This document shows positions 55,795-64,000 of a stretch of 64,000 nucleotides of DNA, piece by piece. Source of the DNA: Darksidea phi (taxonomy: Eukaryota; Ascomycota; Dothideomycetes; Pleosporales; Lentitheciaceae); assembly GCA_030770425.1 (NCBI GenBank), contig JASJFT010000178.1, positions 1 through 64,000 on the forward strand. Direction: 5' to 3'. A model generated the notes under the pieces. The model saw nothing but the letters and a program-made list of their open reading frames with translations. It was not told the origin of the DNA and did not search any database. Both the position numbers and the translations under genes were made by a program. Position 1 is the first letter of the stretch; each line of letters opens with the position of its first letter.

Positions 55795-58700
55795 ATGACA
55801 GCCCACCAGCGACTGCTTGACTGGCTGGACGACCTGTGCGCCCGCTTCATCATCAACGCCCCGCACGAAGAGCTTCAGTCCGTCGAGCGCATTTGCTTCC
55901 AAATTGAAGAGGCGCAATGGTTCTACGAAGACTTTATCCGTCCGCTGGACCCCAGCCTGCCCTCCATGAACCTGCGCGTCTTCGCCCAGCGCATGTTCGC
56001 GCACTGCCCGCTCTTTGCCAACTTCTCCGCACAGCACGTCGAAGAGGCGTACGAGACCTTTATACAATACAAGACCCGCGTACCGGTCCGTGGCGCCATC
56101 ATGCTGAATCAGGAAATGACACATGCGGTACTGGTCAAGGGGTGGAAGAAGGGTGCCAAATGGAGCTTCCCAAGAGGCAAGATAAACAAGGAGGAAAAAG
56201 ACCTCGACTGCGCCATACGAGAAGTCTACGAGGAGACAGGCTTCGACTTGAAAGAGTCAGGCTTGGTACCGCCGGAAGACAAGGCTAAGAGCATATCGGT
56301 CAACATGCACCAGCAGAATGTCATGCTGTTCATCTTCCGAGGTGTGCCAATGGACACGTACTTTGAGCCGCGCACACGCAAGGAAATCTCCAAAATCGAC
56401 TGGTACAAACTCGGCGACCTCCCACACCTGAAACAGAAGAACAAAACCCAACAGGGCAACGGCCAGGATCTTGTCAAGGACAGTAGTTTCTACATGGTTG
56501 GGCCCTTTATCGGCCAGCTCAAGGGGTGGATAAAGCAGCAGAAGAGGCTCGATAGGAACAAGGCAGCTGCTGGCCAGCATCTGGCACCACCTGTGGCCGC
56601 TGGCACGACGGACACTGAGGAGTTGGAGGTCGATCTGGGCGAGACTACCGCTGATGAGTCGGGTCTACCGGAGAGTACGTCAAACGACGGAAATTTTGCT
56701 CAGTTGGTCGCACAACTAGGAAGAAGTCACCGCACCAGTGACGCATTGCCCGAAGTATCGACACAGTCGCAAGCAGGAGAAATCGTCGATCCAGCGGCGG
56801 AACTTAAGCGACTACTCAGTGTGGGTGCTGGGTTCCCATCTCATGGCGGTCCAGCCGATGCGCCTACACCTGCAAACCCACCGCTCACAATGCTTCCGGG
56901 CGAAAACCCACCTGCTCCACCACCTAACCCGCTGCCTAGGACCCCCTTTGAGCAACTTCTACCCACTCCCCAGCAGCCCCAGAGTCCACACGGTCAACAT
57001 CATCCCCGTCCGCCTCATCGTGGTCATATGGCCCCGCCGCCTCAATTTCCATACCATCCCTCACAAGGATTGCCCTACGGTGGACCCCAATACCCTCCTG
57101 TTCCTCTGCAGCAGCACAATGGTTTTCCAGGGCCGATGCTACACCAGTTCGCTCCTCCGCCGCCTCGTCATATGGATCCGAACTTTCCTACGCATTCGTC
57201 GAACATGCAGCAGCCCTTTAATGAGCAACCATCTCTGCCAATGGAGCAGACGGGCAATCCGCTGTTTGCGCATGCACCACAAAATCATGGACCACATGGC
57301 CCCCCAGCGTCGAAGCTCCCCCCACCGAAGCTTACAGCGCATACGTTAGGCCTGCTGAATGCTTTCAAGCTGAACGAGAAGCCCGCCATCTCGTCTCCGC
57401 AAGGGCCTTCACAACCCGAGCAAATTTTTCAGACCACGCCAAAGATACAGCAACCATCTACTCTGCAGCGGGCCTTCGAATCGTACGCTTCACCACCAGC
57501 GCTACAGAGTGCCCACCCATATACGCCGAGCCCACCTGCTTTTCAGTCGCCTCCACCAAAGGCGAATTTCCAACCCGTGCAGCCAAAACCTAGGAATGCG
57601 CATCAAGATTCGCTATTGAACCTCTTCAGATCTCCTTCAACGGCAGCAGCCACTCCTCCACCGCAGAAGACACCGGACCAGCCAGCCGAACTTTCCGCTT
57701 ATCCATCAACTCCTGGCTATGCTCGAACCAATGCAATGTCGAATGCAGGACCACCAGTGCCGAACTTCGACACGAAGCAAGCAGATCTCCTACGTTCATT
57801 CCAAACGTACAGCTTGCAGCGAAAACAGCAGAAACCGGATCTGCAGCCGAATAAGCCAGGACAAACGTCGGCTACGGTCCGGGGGCCTGTCAATGCGCCA
57901 GATTTCGAAACGGTGAAGAAAAATGCTCAACATCCGCTAAATGGGCATTCCCGTGGACCGTCCCCCGCGCTGCCTAAGCAAGAGCAGAAGGTGTTCATCC
58001 CGCAGCAGATTCTCAAGCGCGAGAACACGCCATCGATAATCAACAGTCCCACGGTGGAAATGGGTGCAAGTGCAACTTCAAGCCCTCTTACGGTCGTGCC
58101 TCCAGCGGGAACATTCAAGCCACAGATTCTCAAACGGCCTCAAAAGAGTGGCCCTGCGTCTCCCATTTCTGGCCCGGCTGCACATTCGCAGGGATTGTTG
58201 GATTTATTCAAGAGCCCGAGTCCGGCACCTGTGCAAACTACCGCTCCTGTACCAGCTTCCACTCGGCCTGCACATTCACAGGGGTTATTAGATCTCTTCA
58301 AGGATCAGACCTCTCCACAGCCTATGCCTGTACCTGCGTCGAATGTTCAAGCACCCACTTCTGATTCAACTGTGCACTCGCAGGGTCTGTTGAATCTCTT
58401 CAAAGACCCGACTCCTTCGCGAGCGCCACCCGCAGCAGCACCTGCTCCGCTTTCGCAACTCCCGGCGCGAACTAACGACCAAAAGAACGCCCTCCTTTCC
58501 CTCTTTGGCAAACCGTCTTCTGGCACCAGCTCCCCAGTCCTCCCCACCAAATCTCCACTCGGGCCTCCATCCGCCCCTAAATCCCCACTCGCGACATCTC
58601 CCATCCCGCCTTCTCGCTCGCCGCAACCACCGACGCCCAAGAATCTGATGTCAGGGATCATCAGTCCTGTTAGCCCCTTGCCTGATAAGGGGAGTCAGGC

Positions 58701-59007
58701 GGGAAGTCCGGCGCATCTCACATCGAGGAGCAGAATATCAAGCTTAGGAGAAGGGATGCCGCCCAATATTGTCATCCCTAGGAGTGAGCCAGCAGCCAAT
58801 TCAACTATGAGTATCCCACACAAAAATGGTACTGGTGCGGGTGCAGAGGAAGAGTATACGAGTTCGGGGTCGGCCGGTTTGGGTGAGCTTGGGACAATGG
58901 ATAATAAGGGTAAAGGAAAGGCGGGCATAGAAAATAGTGGGAAGACTCCGGTCGACAAAACTTTTCTGCTAGGTTTCTTAAATGACGTAGCGAGGAAGGG
59001 GCGTTGA
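55795..59007 (+). CDS. DCP2: mRNA-decapping enzyme subunit 2 (Nudix hydrolase)
   Basis: Catalytic subunit of the cytoplasmic decapping complex, removing the m7G cap from mRNA before 5'-3' decay in P bodies. A single 3213 bp exon encodes 1070 aa. The DCP2 N-terminal domain (1 to ~95, RLLDWLDDLCARFIINAP and FYEDFIRP) binds DCP1. The Nudix fold holds WSFPRGKI and the Nudix box from Gly ~128 with REVYEETGF (~142-150), followed by Box B-like helices (ISKIDWYKLGDLP). From ~260 onward it is a Pro/Gln-rich disordered tail with repeated short leucine motifs: LLNLFRSP (~607), three HSQGLL(D/N)LFK repeats (~800, ~831, ~866) and ALLSLFGKP (~901). These resemble the helical leucine-rich motifs that bind Edc3/Pat1 in yeasts. 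No introns. A core gene, unrelated to the cluster. Confidence 0.95.
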   Translation: MTAHQRLLDWLDDLCARFIINAPHEELQSVERICFQIEEAQWFYEDFIRPLDPSLPSMNLRVFAQRMFAHCPLFANFSAQHVEEAYETFIQYKTRVPVRGAIMLNQEMTHAVLVKGWKKGAKWSFPRGKINKEEKDLDCAIREVYEETGFDLKESGLVPPEDKAKSISVNMHQQNVMLFIFRGVPMDTYFEPRTRKEISKIDWYKLGDLPHLKQKNKTQQGNGQDLVKDSSFYMVGPFIGQLKGWIKQQKRLDRNKAAAGQHLAPPVAAGTTDTEELEVDLGETTADESGLPESTSNDGNFAQLVAQLGRSHRTSDALPEVSTQSQAGEIVDPAAELKRLLSVGAGFPSHGGPADAPTPANPPLTMLPGENPPAPPPNPLPRTPFEQLLPTPQQPQSPHGQHHPRPPHRGHMAPPPQFPYHPSQGLPYGGPQYPPVPLQQHNGFPGPMLHQFAPPPPRHMDPNFPTHSSNMQQPFNEQPSLPMEQTGNPLFAHAPQNHGPHGPPASKLPPPKLTAHTLGLLNAFKLNEKPAISSPQGPSQPEQIFQTTPKIQQPSTLQRAFESYASPPALQSAHPYTPSPPAFQSPPPKANFQPVQPKPRNAHQDSLLNLFRSPSTAAATPPPQKTPDQPAELSAYPSTPGYARTNAMSNAGPPVPNFDTKQADLLRSFQTYSLQRKQQKPDLQPNKPGQTSATVRGPVNAPDFETVKKNAQHPLNGHSRGPSPALPKQEQKVFIPQQILKRENTPSIINSPTVEMGASATSSPLTVVPPAGTFKPQILKRPQKSGPASPISGPAAHSQGLLDLFKSPSPAPVQTTAPVPASTRPAHSQGLLDLFKDQTSPQPMPVPASNVQAPTSDSTVHSQGLLNLFKDPTPSRAPPAAAPAPLSQLPARTNDQKNALLSLFGKPSSGTSSPVLPTKSPLGPPSAPKSPLATSPIPPSRSPQPPTPKNLMSGIISPVSPLPDKGSQAGSPAHLTSRSRISSLGEGMPPNIVIPRSEPAANSTMSIPHKNGTGAGAEEEYTSSGSAGLGELGTMDNKGKGKAGIENSGKTPVDKTFLLGFLNDVARKGR

Positions 59008-59507
59008 TGGCGGGTGAACATCCTTAATTGCGTTTTGCACTGAGCGTTCAGCGGGTTCGATGTATAAGTAGACGGCCTTCTTCAAGCTTTTGGATCTTGT
59101 CTGCTTTGCGACATGGCATTTGCGGGTTCTTTGTACGTCTATAGCCTTATTGGCTGGGATGGATAGCATTTGCGATAGTTTACGATGAGAAGTGCTTTGG
59201 CTTGTGTTTTGTGTCTTTATGTAGTTATGCGAAGGAGAAGGGAGGGGTGAATATAAATGAATGCAAGTTCATCGGCAAAATTGACTCTATGCTTGGCTTT
59301 GCTGTGGTTGAGTGTGAACGTACGGGTTAATGTTTAAAGGTATTAGAGGATGGAATGGATGGGTCTGTACAGCTTTCGCAAACAGCAACAGCGGCCTCAT
59401 CCCTCATCCCTTGTAAAGCAAAACAAACTAGACAACGGAACACAACACCTACAACACTATCACCCCGACGCCTCCCTGGCCCTATCCCCCCACCCATCCT
59501 CCTTCCC
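59008..59507. other. DCP2 3' region, convergent with the oxygenase gene
   Basis: AT-rich 59200-59350, C-rich from 59460. No gene. A weak, probably chance resemblance to the R2 3' part exists at 59395-59440. Confidence 0.4.
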
Positions 59508-60680
59508 TCACCCACCGTTTCCACCTGCTTTACTCCCCCTCACCTTCCTCCTCTGCTCCTCACGCTCAGCAAACCCCGTATTAATATTGAAATGCGCTTT
59601 ACGAATCTTCTCGTACAATTCGCCTGCTGTAGTGCCGAAGATGGGTTCCCGCCACGACCCGGTGATGGGCGTTTCGAGCGAAGAGGAGGTGATGGGAAGG
59701 GGTTCGTGGGCACGGAGGACGAAGACGATGGAGTGTCTGTATTGGTCCTTTTCCGCGTTGGGTAGGATGGTGTTGGACAGAGGTCTTCCATAGGAAACAA
59801 CCCGATGCCCACCGGCAGGATACCTGAAATTAGAAAACCGCTCCAATTGACGCCCTACCAGCATCGTAGCACAAGGTCTGTCGTAATGCCGCTCGATATC
59901 GAAGAAGCGATGGCCGCCCCATACTTCCAGCCCAGGAACGTCTCCAACGACACAGCTCAACAGACCTAGATCGGTATGCGGTTCCGCGACAATTTTCGAA
60001 TCCCAGCCCTCGTAGCGGAAGATGCGCAACATGGTGCTCGTTTTATCGTCCTCGTTGGCGCCCATGGTGGCGCAGGGCCCGACGAATTGGCGAAGACCGG
60101 CGTCAGGGGAAGAGGGCAAACCAACGGATGTGGATATGCGACCTAGTGTAGAGGAGAGGTGGGCGCCCATGAGGTCCCAGTATGTCTTTGCGGGCTGCTT
60201 AAGGACGTCGGGGGTATATGCTAAGGTGCGGAGGGTGATGAATTCTTTTTCGCCAGGGATCTTGGACCAACCTTCTTCGCTGCCTAGGCGGTGTTTCCAG
60301 TGCTGCTTCTGGTCGTCTGGTTGGTTGAAGAATTGTTGTGCTGCGTGAAAGAGGGCTTGGGAGGCGGATTGGAGGGGATGTGGGCCTGGAATTATCTCTT
60401 CTGCCTCGGATGCATGGTTCAAGAGTAGTTTTGGATTTGTAGACTCCGGTTGTGGGAATGTGAGGGTTGTCCAACCTAGTTGGGAGAGTGTGGGTTGGTG
60501 TTGTGGGAGGACTAAGGGGAGAGGGGACGGGAGTAATGACGGTCTCGTGTCCTGCCCTGTTTCATCTCTAGCCTTTCCCTTTGAGGATCGTTTCGAGCGG
60601 AGTCTTGATATGAACTTTGAAATGGAGAAGTGACTTTGACTCGCATCTTCCGATTTGCTCAGAGGTAGCATGACGGCCAT
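59508..60680 (-). CDS. 2-oxoglutarate/Fe(II) oxygenase (isopenicillin-N-synthase-like)
   Basis: 390 aa, single exon. The C-terminal half is a double-stranded beta-helix oxygenase: iron ligands His235 and Asp237 in EPHTDLGLLS, distal His292 in AGGHRVVSYG and the 2OG-binding RHS (Arg315, Ser317) just after. LEVWGGHRFFDI matches the strand between ligands. The N-terminal half has the DIOX_N-like LGWTTLTFP and an alpha-helical region with HWKHRLGSEEGW. The first ~60 residues are basic and Ser-rich. Substrate unknown. There is no biosynthetic neighbour, so a general metabolic role is as likely as a specialised one. Confidence 0.88.
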   Translation of the reverse strand: MAVMLPLSKSEDASQSHFSISKFISRLRSKRSSKGKARDETGQDTRPSLLPSPLPLVLPQHQPTLSQLGWTTLTFPQPESTNPKLLLNHASEAEEIIPGPHPLQSASQALFHAAQQFFNQPDDQKQHWKHRLGSEEGWSKIPGEKEFITLRTLAYTPDVLKQPAKTYWDLMGAHLSSTLGRISTSVGLPSSPDAGLRQFVGPCATMGANEDDKTSTMLRIFRYEGWDSKIVAEPHTDLGLLSCVVGDVPGLEVWGGHRFFDIERHYDRPCATMLVGRQLERFSNFRYPAGGHRVVSYGRPLSNTILPNAEKDQYRHSIVFVLRAHEPLPITSSSLETPITGSWREPIFGTTAGELYEKIRKAHFNINTGFAEREEQRRKVRGSKAGGNGG

Positions 60681-60927
60681 AATGTGATGTTTTCCCAGAG
60701 ATCTGTTCTTTAGGCTTGTGGACGGCTCCAGTAGGAGAATACGCTTGGTGGGATTGCTTGTATGATGAAGAATGGACGATTGAAGGGTGAAGTGTGAATT
60801 GAGGATGGTGGCTGAGGATTATCGATGACGTCACGTGCACTAAGCCACACTGCAGGCTGTGTTTACGTTGCTCTCGACCACCCATCCCAAACTGCCTCGA
60901 GACAGCCTCGTACTGGCTATCTGATGA

Positions 60928-62244
60928 TCACATCCTCGTCCTCGCCTTATCCCACACATCCCTCTCCCTCTTCCTAAAACCTTGCGACACAACCGCCTGA
61001 ACCTTCACAACGTCCCCACTTTCTTTCTGAACCCCAAACTCAACGCCGGGTTTCCAGCTCCCACCCTCAGCGCTAACGCGTATACTAGTCATCATCTCCA
61101 GTCTGCACAGTGCGAGCCCTATATTGCTAATTGCGCCGATGAACTTGCCCGCTGCTCTGCCCTTTTTGATACTCCCATTCTCGTCAAGTTGCTTGATGTC
61201 TGCGCCAATCTCTGGTGTACGCTCAGACGGCCAATTTGGATCAATGTCGTTTGATGAATCTGAAGGTGGATCAGACGTGTAGAGTCGCACAGGCAGAATG
61301 CGCTTCCGTACCACGCCTGTATGTTTCGTTCGTATTGTGAGCTCTTGTCCGACATAGCACCCCTTTCTGAAATCTATGCCCTGGCTGAGATCGATGTTGC
61401 ATTCCATGGGCAACGCATTCTCTCTTTGTATCTCTAGTGGGCCTTCCGGTATGCCGGCGAGGTAGCGACGCAGGTGGTATTGTCGTGTGTCTACGACCGG
61501 AGCGGACGCGTTGGCTGGAGCTTGGTTGCCCCGGAAGAGACATCGTGTGCCGAAGTCTGTAGATGCAAAGCCGCGAGGATCCGGTATGGAGGCAATGAGC
61601 TGTTCGCTATGTAGTTGCTCCAGTTGCACACCCCACGCAGCCCATACACTCATCTCATTTTCCTCCACCACAGCGATCTTTATCTTACTCCTCAGCTTGT
61701 GCCTTGTCAAATGCTTGACCATCGCCTCCACCTCCCCTCCGTCTACTTCAATATAGCACGCCCAGCCCCCCTCCCTCGCCACCAACTCGGGGTAAACCCA
61801 GACGAACACATCCCACAGCACTCTCCCCCTTGCATCGAGAAACGCTGCATAGAACGGTGATCGCCTCTCCAGATCCACGTTGTTTGTGATCAGCCCCTGC
61901 AGGAATTTGGCGGTATCGGGGCCGGAGAGTGAGATGAGGCGGCGGGACGGTAGCGGCGCGAGACCTGAATTCGCGGGTTCGGACGGTGGGGTTTCGGTGC
62001 TGTAGAGGCGGTGCGAAGGCGAAATATCGATTGCTCGCGCAGAGAATCGAGGAGCTGCAGATTGTGCGCCACGAATGGAATGTGTTTGGGTCAACGGCGT
62101 CGCTGAAGCTCGGTTTAAGAACGAGGCATTTTGTCGGAACCGTGACGCGATACTGGGCGTGCCGGGCCTTCGTGACCGACTTAAGCAAGCTTTACATATA
62201 AATCTTCCTCTGTGTAAGGATTGGGAGCCCATGAATGGAGCCAT
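60928..62244 (-). CDS. IBA57: Mitochondrial Fe-S cluster assembly factor IBA57 (CAF17)
   Basis: 438 aa tetrahydrofolate-dependent GcvT-like protein that works with ISCA1/ISCA2 to make mitochondrial [4Fe-4S] clusters (aconitase, lipoate synthase). The first ~70 residues are basic, Arg/Ser-rich and lack acidic residues, fitting a mitochondrial presequence. Core: LISLSGPDTAKFLQGLITNN, FYAAFLDARGRVLWDV and the family hallmark KGCYVGQE (294-301) followed by LTIRTKHTG. The C-terminus has GAISNIGLALCRLE. One continuous exon, ATG at 62244. It lies head-to-tail behind the oxygenase gene with 247 bp between. Confidence 0.93.
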   Translation of the reverse strand: MAPFMGSQSLHRGRFICKACLSRSRRPGTPSIASRFRQNASFLNRASATPLTQTHSIRGAQSAAPRFSARAIDISPSHRLYSTETPPSEPANSGLAPLPSRRLISLSGPDTAKFLQGLITNNVDLERRSPFYAAFLDARGRVLWDVFVWVYPELVAREGGWACYIEVDGGEVEAMVKHLTRHKLRSKIKIAVVEENEMSVWAAWGVQLEQLHSEQLIASIPDPRGFASTDFGTRCLFRGNQAPANASAPVVDTRQYHLRRYLAGIPEGPLEIQRENALPMECNIDLSQGIDFRKGCYVGQELTIRTKHTGVVRKRILPVRLYTSDPPSDSSNDIDPNWPSERTPEIGADIKQLDENGSIKKGRAAGKFIGAISNIGLALCRLEMMTSIRVSAEGGSWKPGVEFGVQKESGDVVKVQAVVSQGFRKRERDVWDKARTRM

Positions 62245-62578
62245 AATGCGTAATTGTGAAGGTTGAGAAGGTTGTTGCGGGACATGACCGAGCTGCTTGA
62301 AGCTCCACTTCGGATTTTGCGGAGTTTAGAGGCTTGGCATACACAACTACGAAAGGCGAATCAGTCCATGAGAAGTCGCACAAGTTTGTGTCATCAAACA
62401 CTTTATAGAAAAAGATCTCTGCCAGGAATCGAGCAGGTAGTAAAGTAAGGTTGCATCTGGCAAGAAGGGTTCAGGGGCAGTTAGGAACGACACCAAATTG
62501 AGCACTTTGCCCCATCATTGAAGTGAGTAGATATACTATGAACACTTGCACTTAGCGGCAATAGTTACTTTCTGCGAT
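62245..62578. other. Intergenic upstream of IBA57
   Basis: About 330 bp with no motif recognised; contains the IBA57 promoter. Confidence 0.4.
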
Positions 62579-62930
62579 TCATACTTCTAGTTCCCTGAGC
62601 TTCTCTAACCACATCTTTTCCTTTCGGTATTCGCCCTGCTTGTCATTTCCAGCGCGGTTAGCGGTCGCCGCGTAGTCCATGCTCCACGAGGAGACGTTGC
62701 AGCCCGCAGGCAGAGTGGAGAGTGGAGCGGACGACGGAGCAGATGTAGCACCATTGCTGGTGTTCTGACCGCAGTCGTCGGCTGTAGTACGCCCACACAC
62801 TGTAACTTTGGTTTCGGTAGCAAAGGCGTTGCTGATGTCAACGCCCTTAGGTGCTGTGGCGTCAAGGTGTTGAGCGGCTCGGTTATCCATGTGCATACGC
62901 ATGGCAGCGACGTAGTCAGCGTTGTTAGGA
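62579..62930 (-). CDS. Possible C-terminal coding fragment, unknown
   Basis: The open minus-strand reading begins around VPNNADYVAAMRMHMDNRA, continues through a Thr/Ser/Cys-rich stretch (CGRTTADDCGQNT, AGCNVSSWSMDY) and ends with a charged helix KEKMWLEKLRELEV at 62579. It looks like real protein but no start or upstream exon could be fixed and I do not recognise it. Confidence 0.3.
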
Positions 62931-62979
62931 ACGGTGAGCCCTGACTCCGGTCAGCCCCGTAGTCTTCGAGAGAAATTCG

Positions 62980-63469
62980 TCACTTGCGGGTGTTGTCCTT
63001 TGTGAGAGACATGATCTTCTGGTTGAGCGTCAAGCTACCCAGGTGCAGTGGCTCTCCATTTTCTAATCGAATACTGCCATTTTCGCTTGGTCAAGTCGCT
63101 CATACATGAACAAGCATCCACTCCAGTTCCCCTTCATCCAGCGCCGATGTTTCCTGGACAGCGGGCAGCCAAGCTGCATCGCTAGTAGACCCAACAGGAA
63201 AACACAGTAGCGCCGTGAATCGAGTAGCCACTTGTCAGCTTTGGTCTGCTTGATATCGATAGGCCTGTATTTCCTGAGCATATTGAAGTACTTGGTAAAT
63301 ACCCTGTTGAGAGCGCCGCCACCGTTGAGGCATTGCCTCACCATGCCAGGATTGCCCGGATTGACCAGCGAATCTTGAAAGTGTCGACGCCATTTCCGTG
63401 GGATAGATCGGCGACAACATCGAGGTCGTGGTCTGATTCGAAGCGGCGTAAGCCCCAGGCTCCGATCAT
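62980..63469 (-). pseudogene. Small fungal GAWG..F.SDHDLD protein with two frame breaks
   Basis: Starts MIGAWGLRRFESDHDLDVV, the opening of a family of small fungal proteins resembling DUF4259 (one-letter pattern GAWG.G.F..D..LD). After GVDTF the reading must shift frame to continue as QDSLVNPGNPGMVRQCLNGG, then CVFLLGLLAMQLGC. It shifts again near 63080 to reach SIRLENGEPLHL and KDNTRK with a TGA at 62980-62982. The shifts do not coincide with good intron signals, so it is probably broken, but a sequencing error or unusual splicing is possible. Confidence 0.45.
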
Positions 63470-64000
63470 GTCACCAGGACCAACGTGGATTGGGACATTG
63501 GAGTCCAGGGTAGACGTTAGTGGAGCGGGGGGAGCGGAGGAGAGTAGATTTGCAAGCGGCCGACGTGTATAAACGAGGGATATGCTGGAATGAGCGCGCA
63601 GTCTTAATTCAATAAAGAGCGCGCCTTGTGAAAGAAGCAGGTACGCGGTGTCATGTGAGCTACCAACTATGAAGGCGCACCAGAATAGGAACTCACCAGT
63701 ACGCCAATAGACACGCTGTTGAACAGCAAGAAACCCCAGCAACCAGCAAAGGATCGGAAGGCAGAAATATAAGTCGAAGAACGCCCAAAATGCCCGCCTG
63801 CACATGTATGAGAATATACACTCGCAGTCTACACGATACACGAATACAGATGTCCAACGCCGCCGCTAATGTCTTCAGCGTAGCCCACTCAACCCAGCTA
63901 ATACCCCCTTGCTAATGCATGATTTACCTCTTCCTACATCATTTCCAATTTTCAATCGTCTTTCCGCATTGCTGTTAATCTTTGCCTCTCATCGTCCGCC
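63470..64000. other. Right edge, no gene called
   Basis: An open minus-strand frame continues upstream of the previous feature to 63841 with two hydrophobic segments (63690-63830) but no recognised motif. Confidence 0.3.

Noticed and set aside
59327..59524. Fifth R2 copy downstream of DCP2
   Set aside because: Only a ~30 bp partial resemblance, no flanking duplication and no shared 3' end.
1..64000. tRNA, rRNA, CRISPR arrays, viral or prokaryotic elements
   Set aside because: Looked for while reading; no tRNA cloverleaf, no rRNA, and the tandem arrays have degenerate units without CRISPR spacing. A covariance-model scan would be needed to exclude small RNAs.

Overview
The window is a piece of a filamentous ascomycete nuclear genome. 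The evidence is short 45-67 bp GT..AG introns, fungal-type megasynthases, fungal families (DCP2 with a long Pro/Gln-rich tail, IBA57, DUF4112, MFS), and repeats with C-to-T / G-to-A decay like repeat-induced point mutation (RIP). A Dothideomycete/Pleosporales-like origin is my impression only. I rebuilt exons by eye from splice signals. Each exon set quoted as summing to a whole number of codons was checked arithmetically.

1-3260: decayed left flank. It holds two copies of a ~145 bp repeat (R1), a UMTA/LaeA-like methyltransferase pseudogene stopped by six in-frame TAG codons, and remnants of a rhodopsin-domain membrane protein.

3261-26416: a compact polyketide gene cluster. It has an O-methyltransferase, a non-reducing PKS (SAT-KS-MAT-PT-ACP-TE), a divergently transcribed NRPS-like A-T-R carboxylate reductase, a three-repeat Myb-type regulator divergent from a phenol-2-monooxygenase-like flavoenzyme, an MFS exporter, a SnoaL-like small protein and an HSL-type alpha/beta hydrolase. 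The simplest reading is an aromatic acid made by the PKS, released by its TE, reduced to an aldehyde or alcohol, then hydroxylated, O-methylated and exported. The product is not known from sequence. A motif close to GACC(G/A)GAGTA(T/C) recurs upstream of every cluster gene and may be the regulon signal.

26417-35987: repeat-rich, gene-poor block. It contains a ~1.2 kb TIR element ending in a perfect palindrome, a second inverted partial copy of its core, minisatellite arrays (also found inside the PKS/NRPS-like promoter), a SINE-like family (R2) with clear target-site duplications, and remnants of a CHAT-domain protein and of a short-chain dehydrogenase.

35988-51568: accessory genes. These are an amino-acid/GABA-type permease, a secreted YcaC-like isochorismatase, a dead P450 next to a geranylgeranyl-diphosphate-synthase-type ORF without a start codon (perhaps a relict terpene locus), and a secreted sorbosone-dehydrogenase-like protein, separated by long stretches with no recognisable gene.

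51569-64000: housekeeping-like region. It has a large fungal membrane protein, a DUF4112 protein, DCP2, a 2OG-Fe(II) oxygenase, mitochondrial IBA57, and a broken small fungal gene at the right edge.
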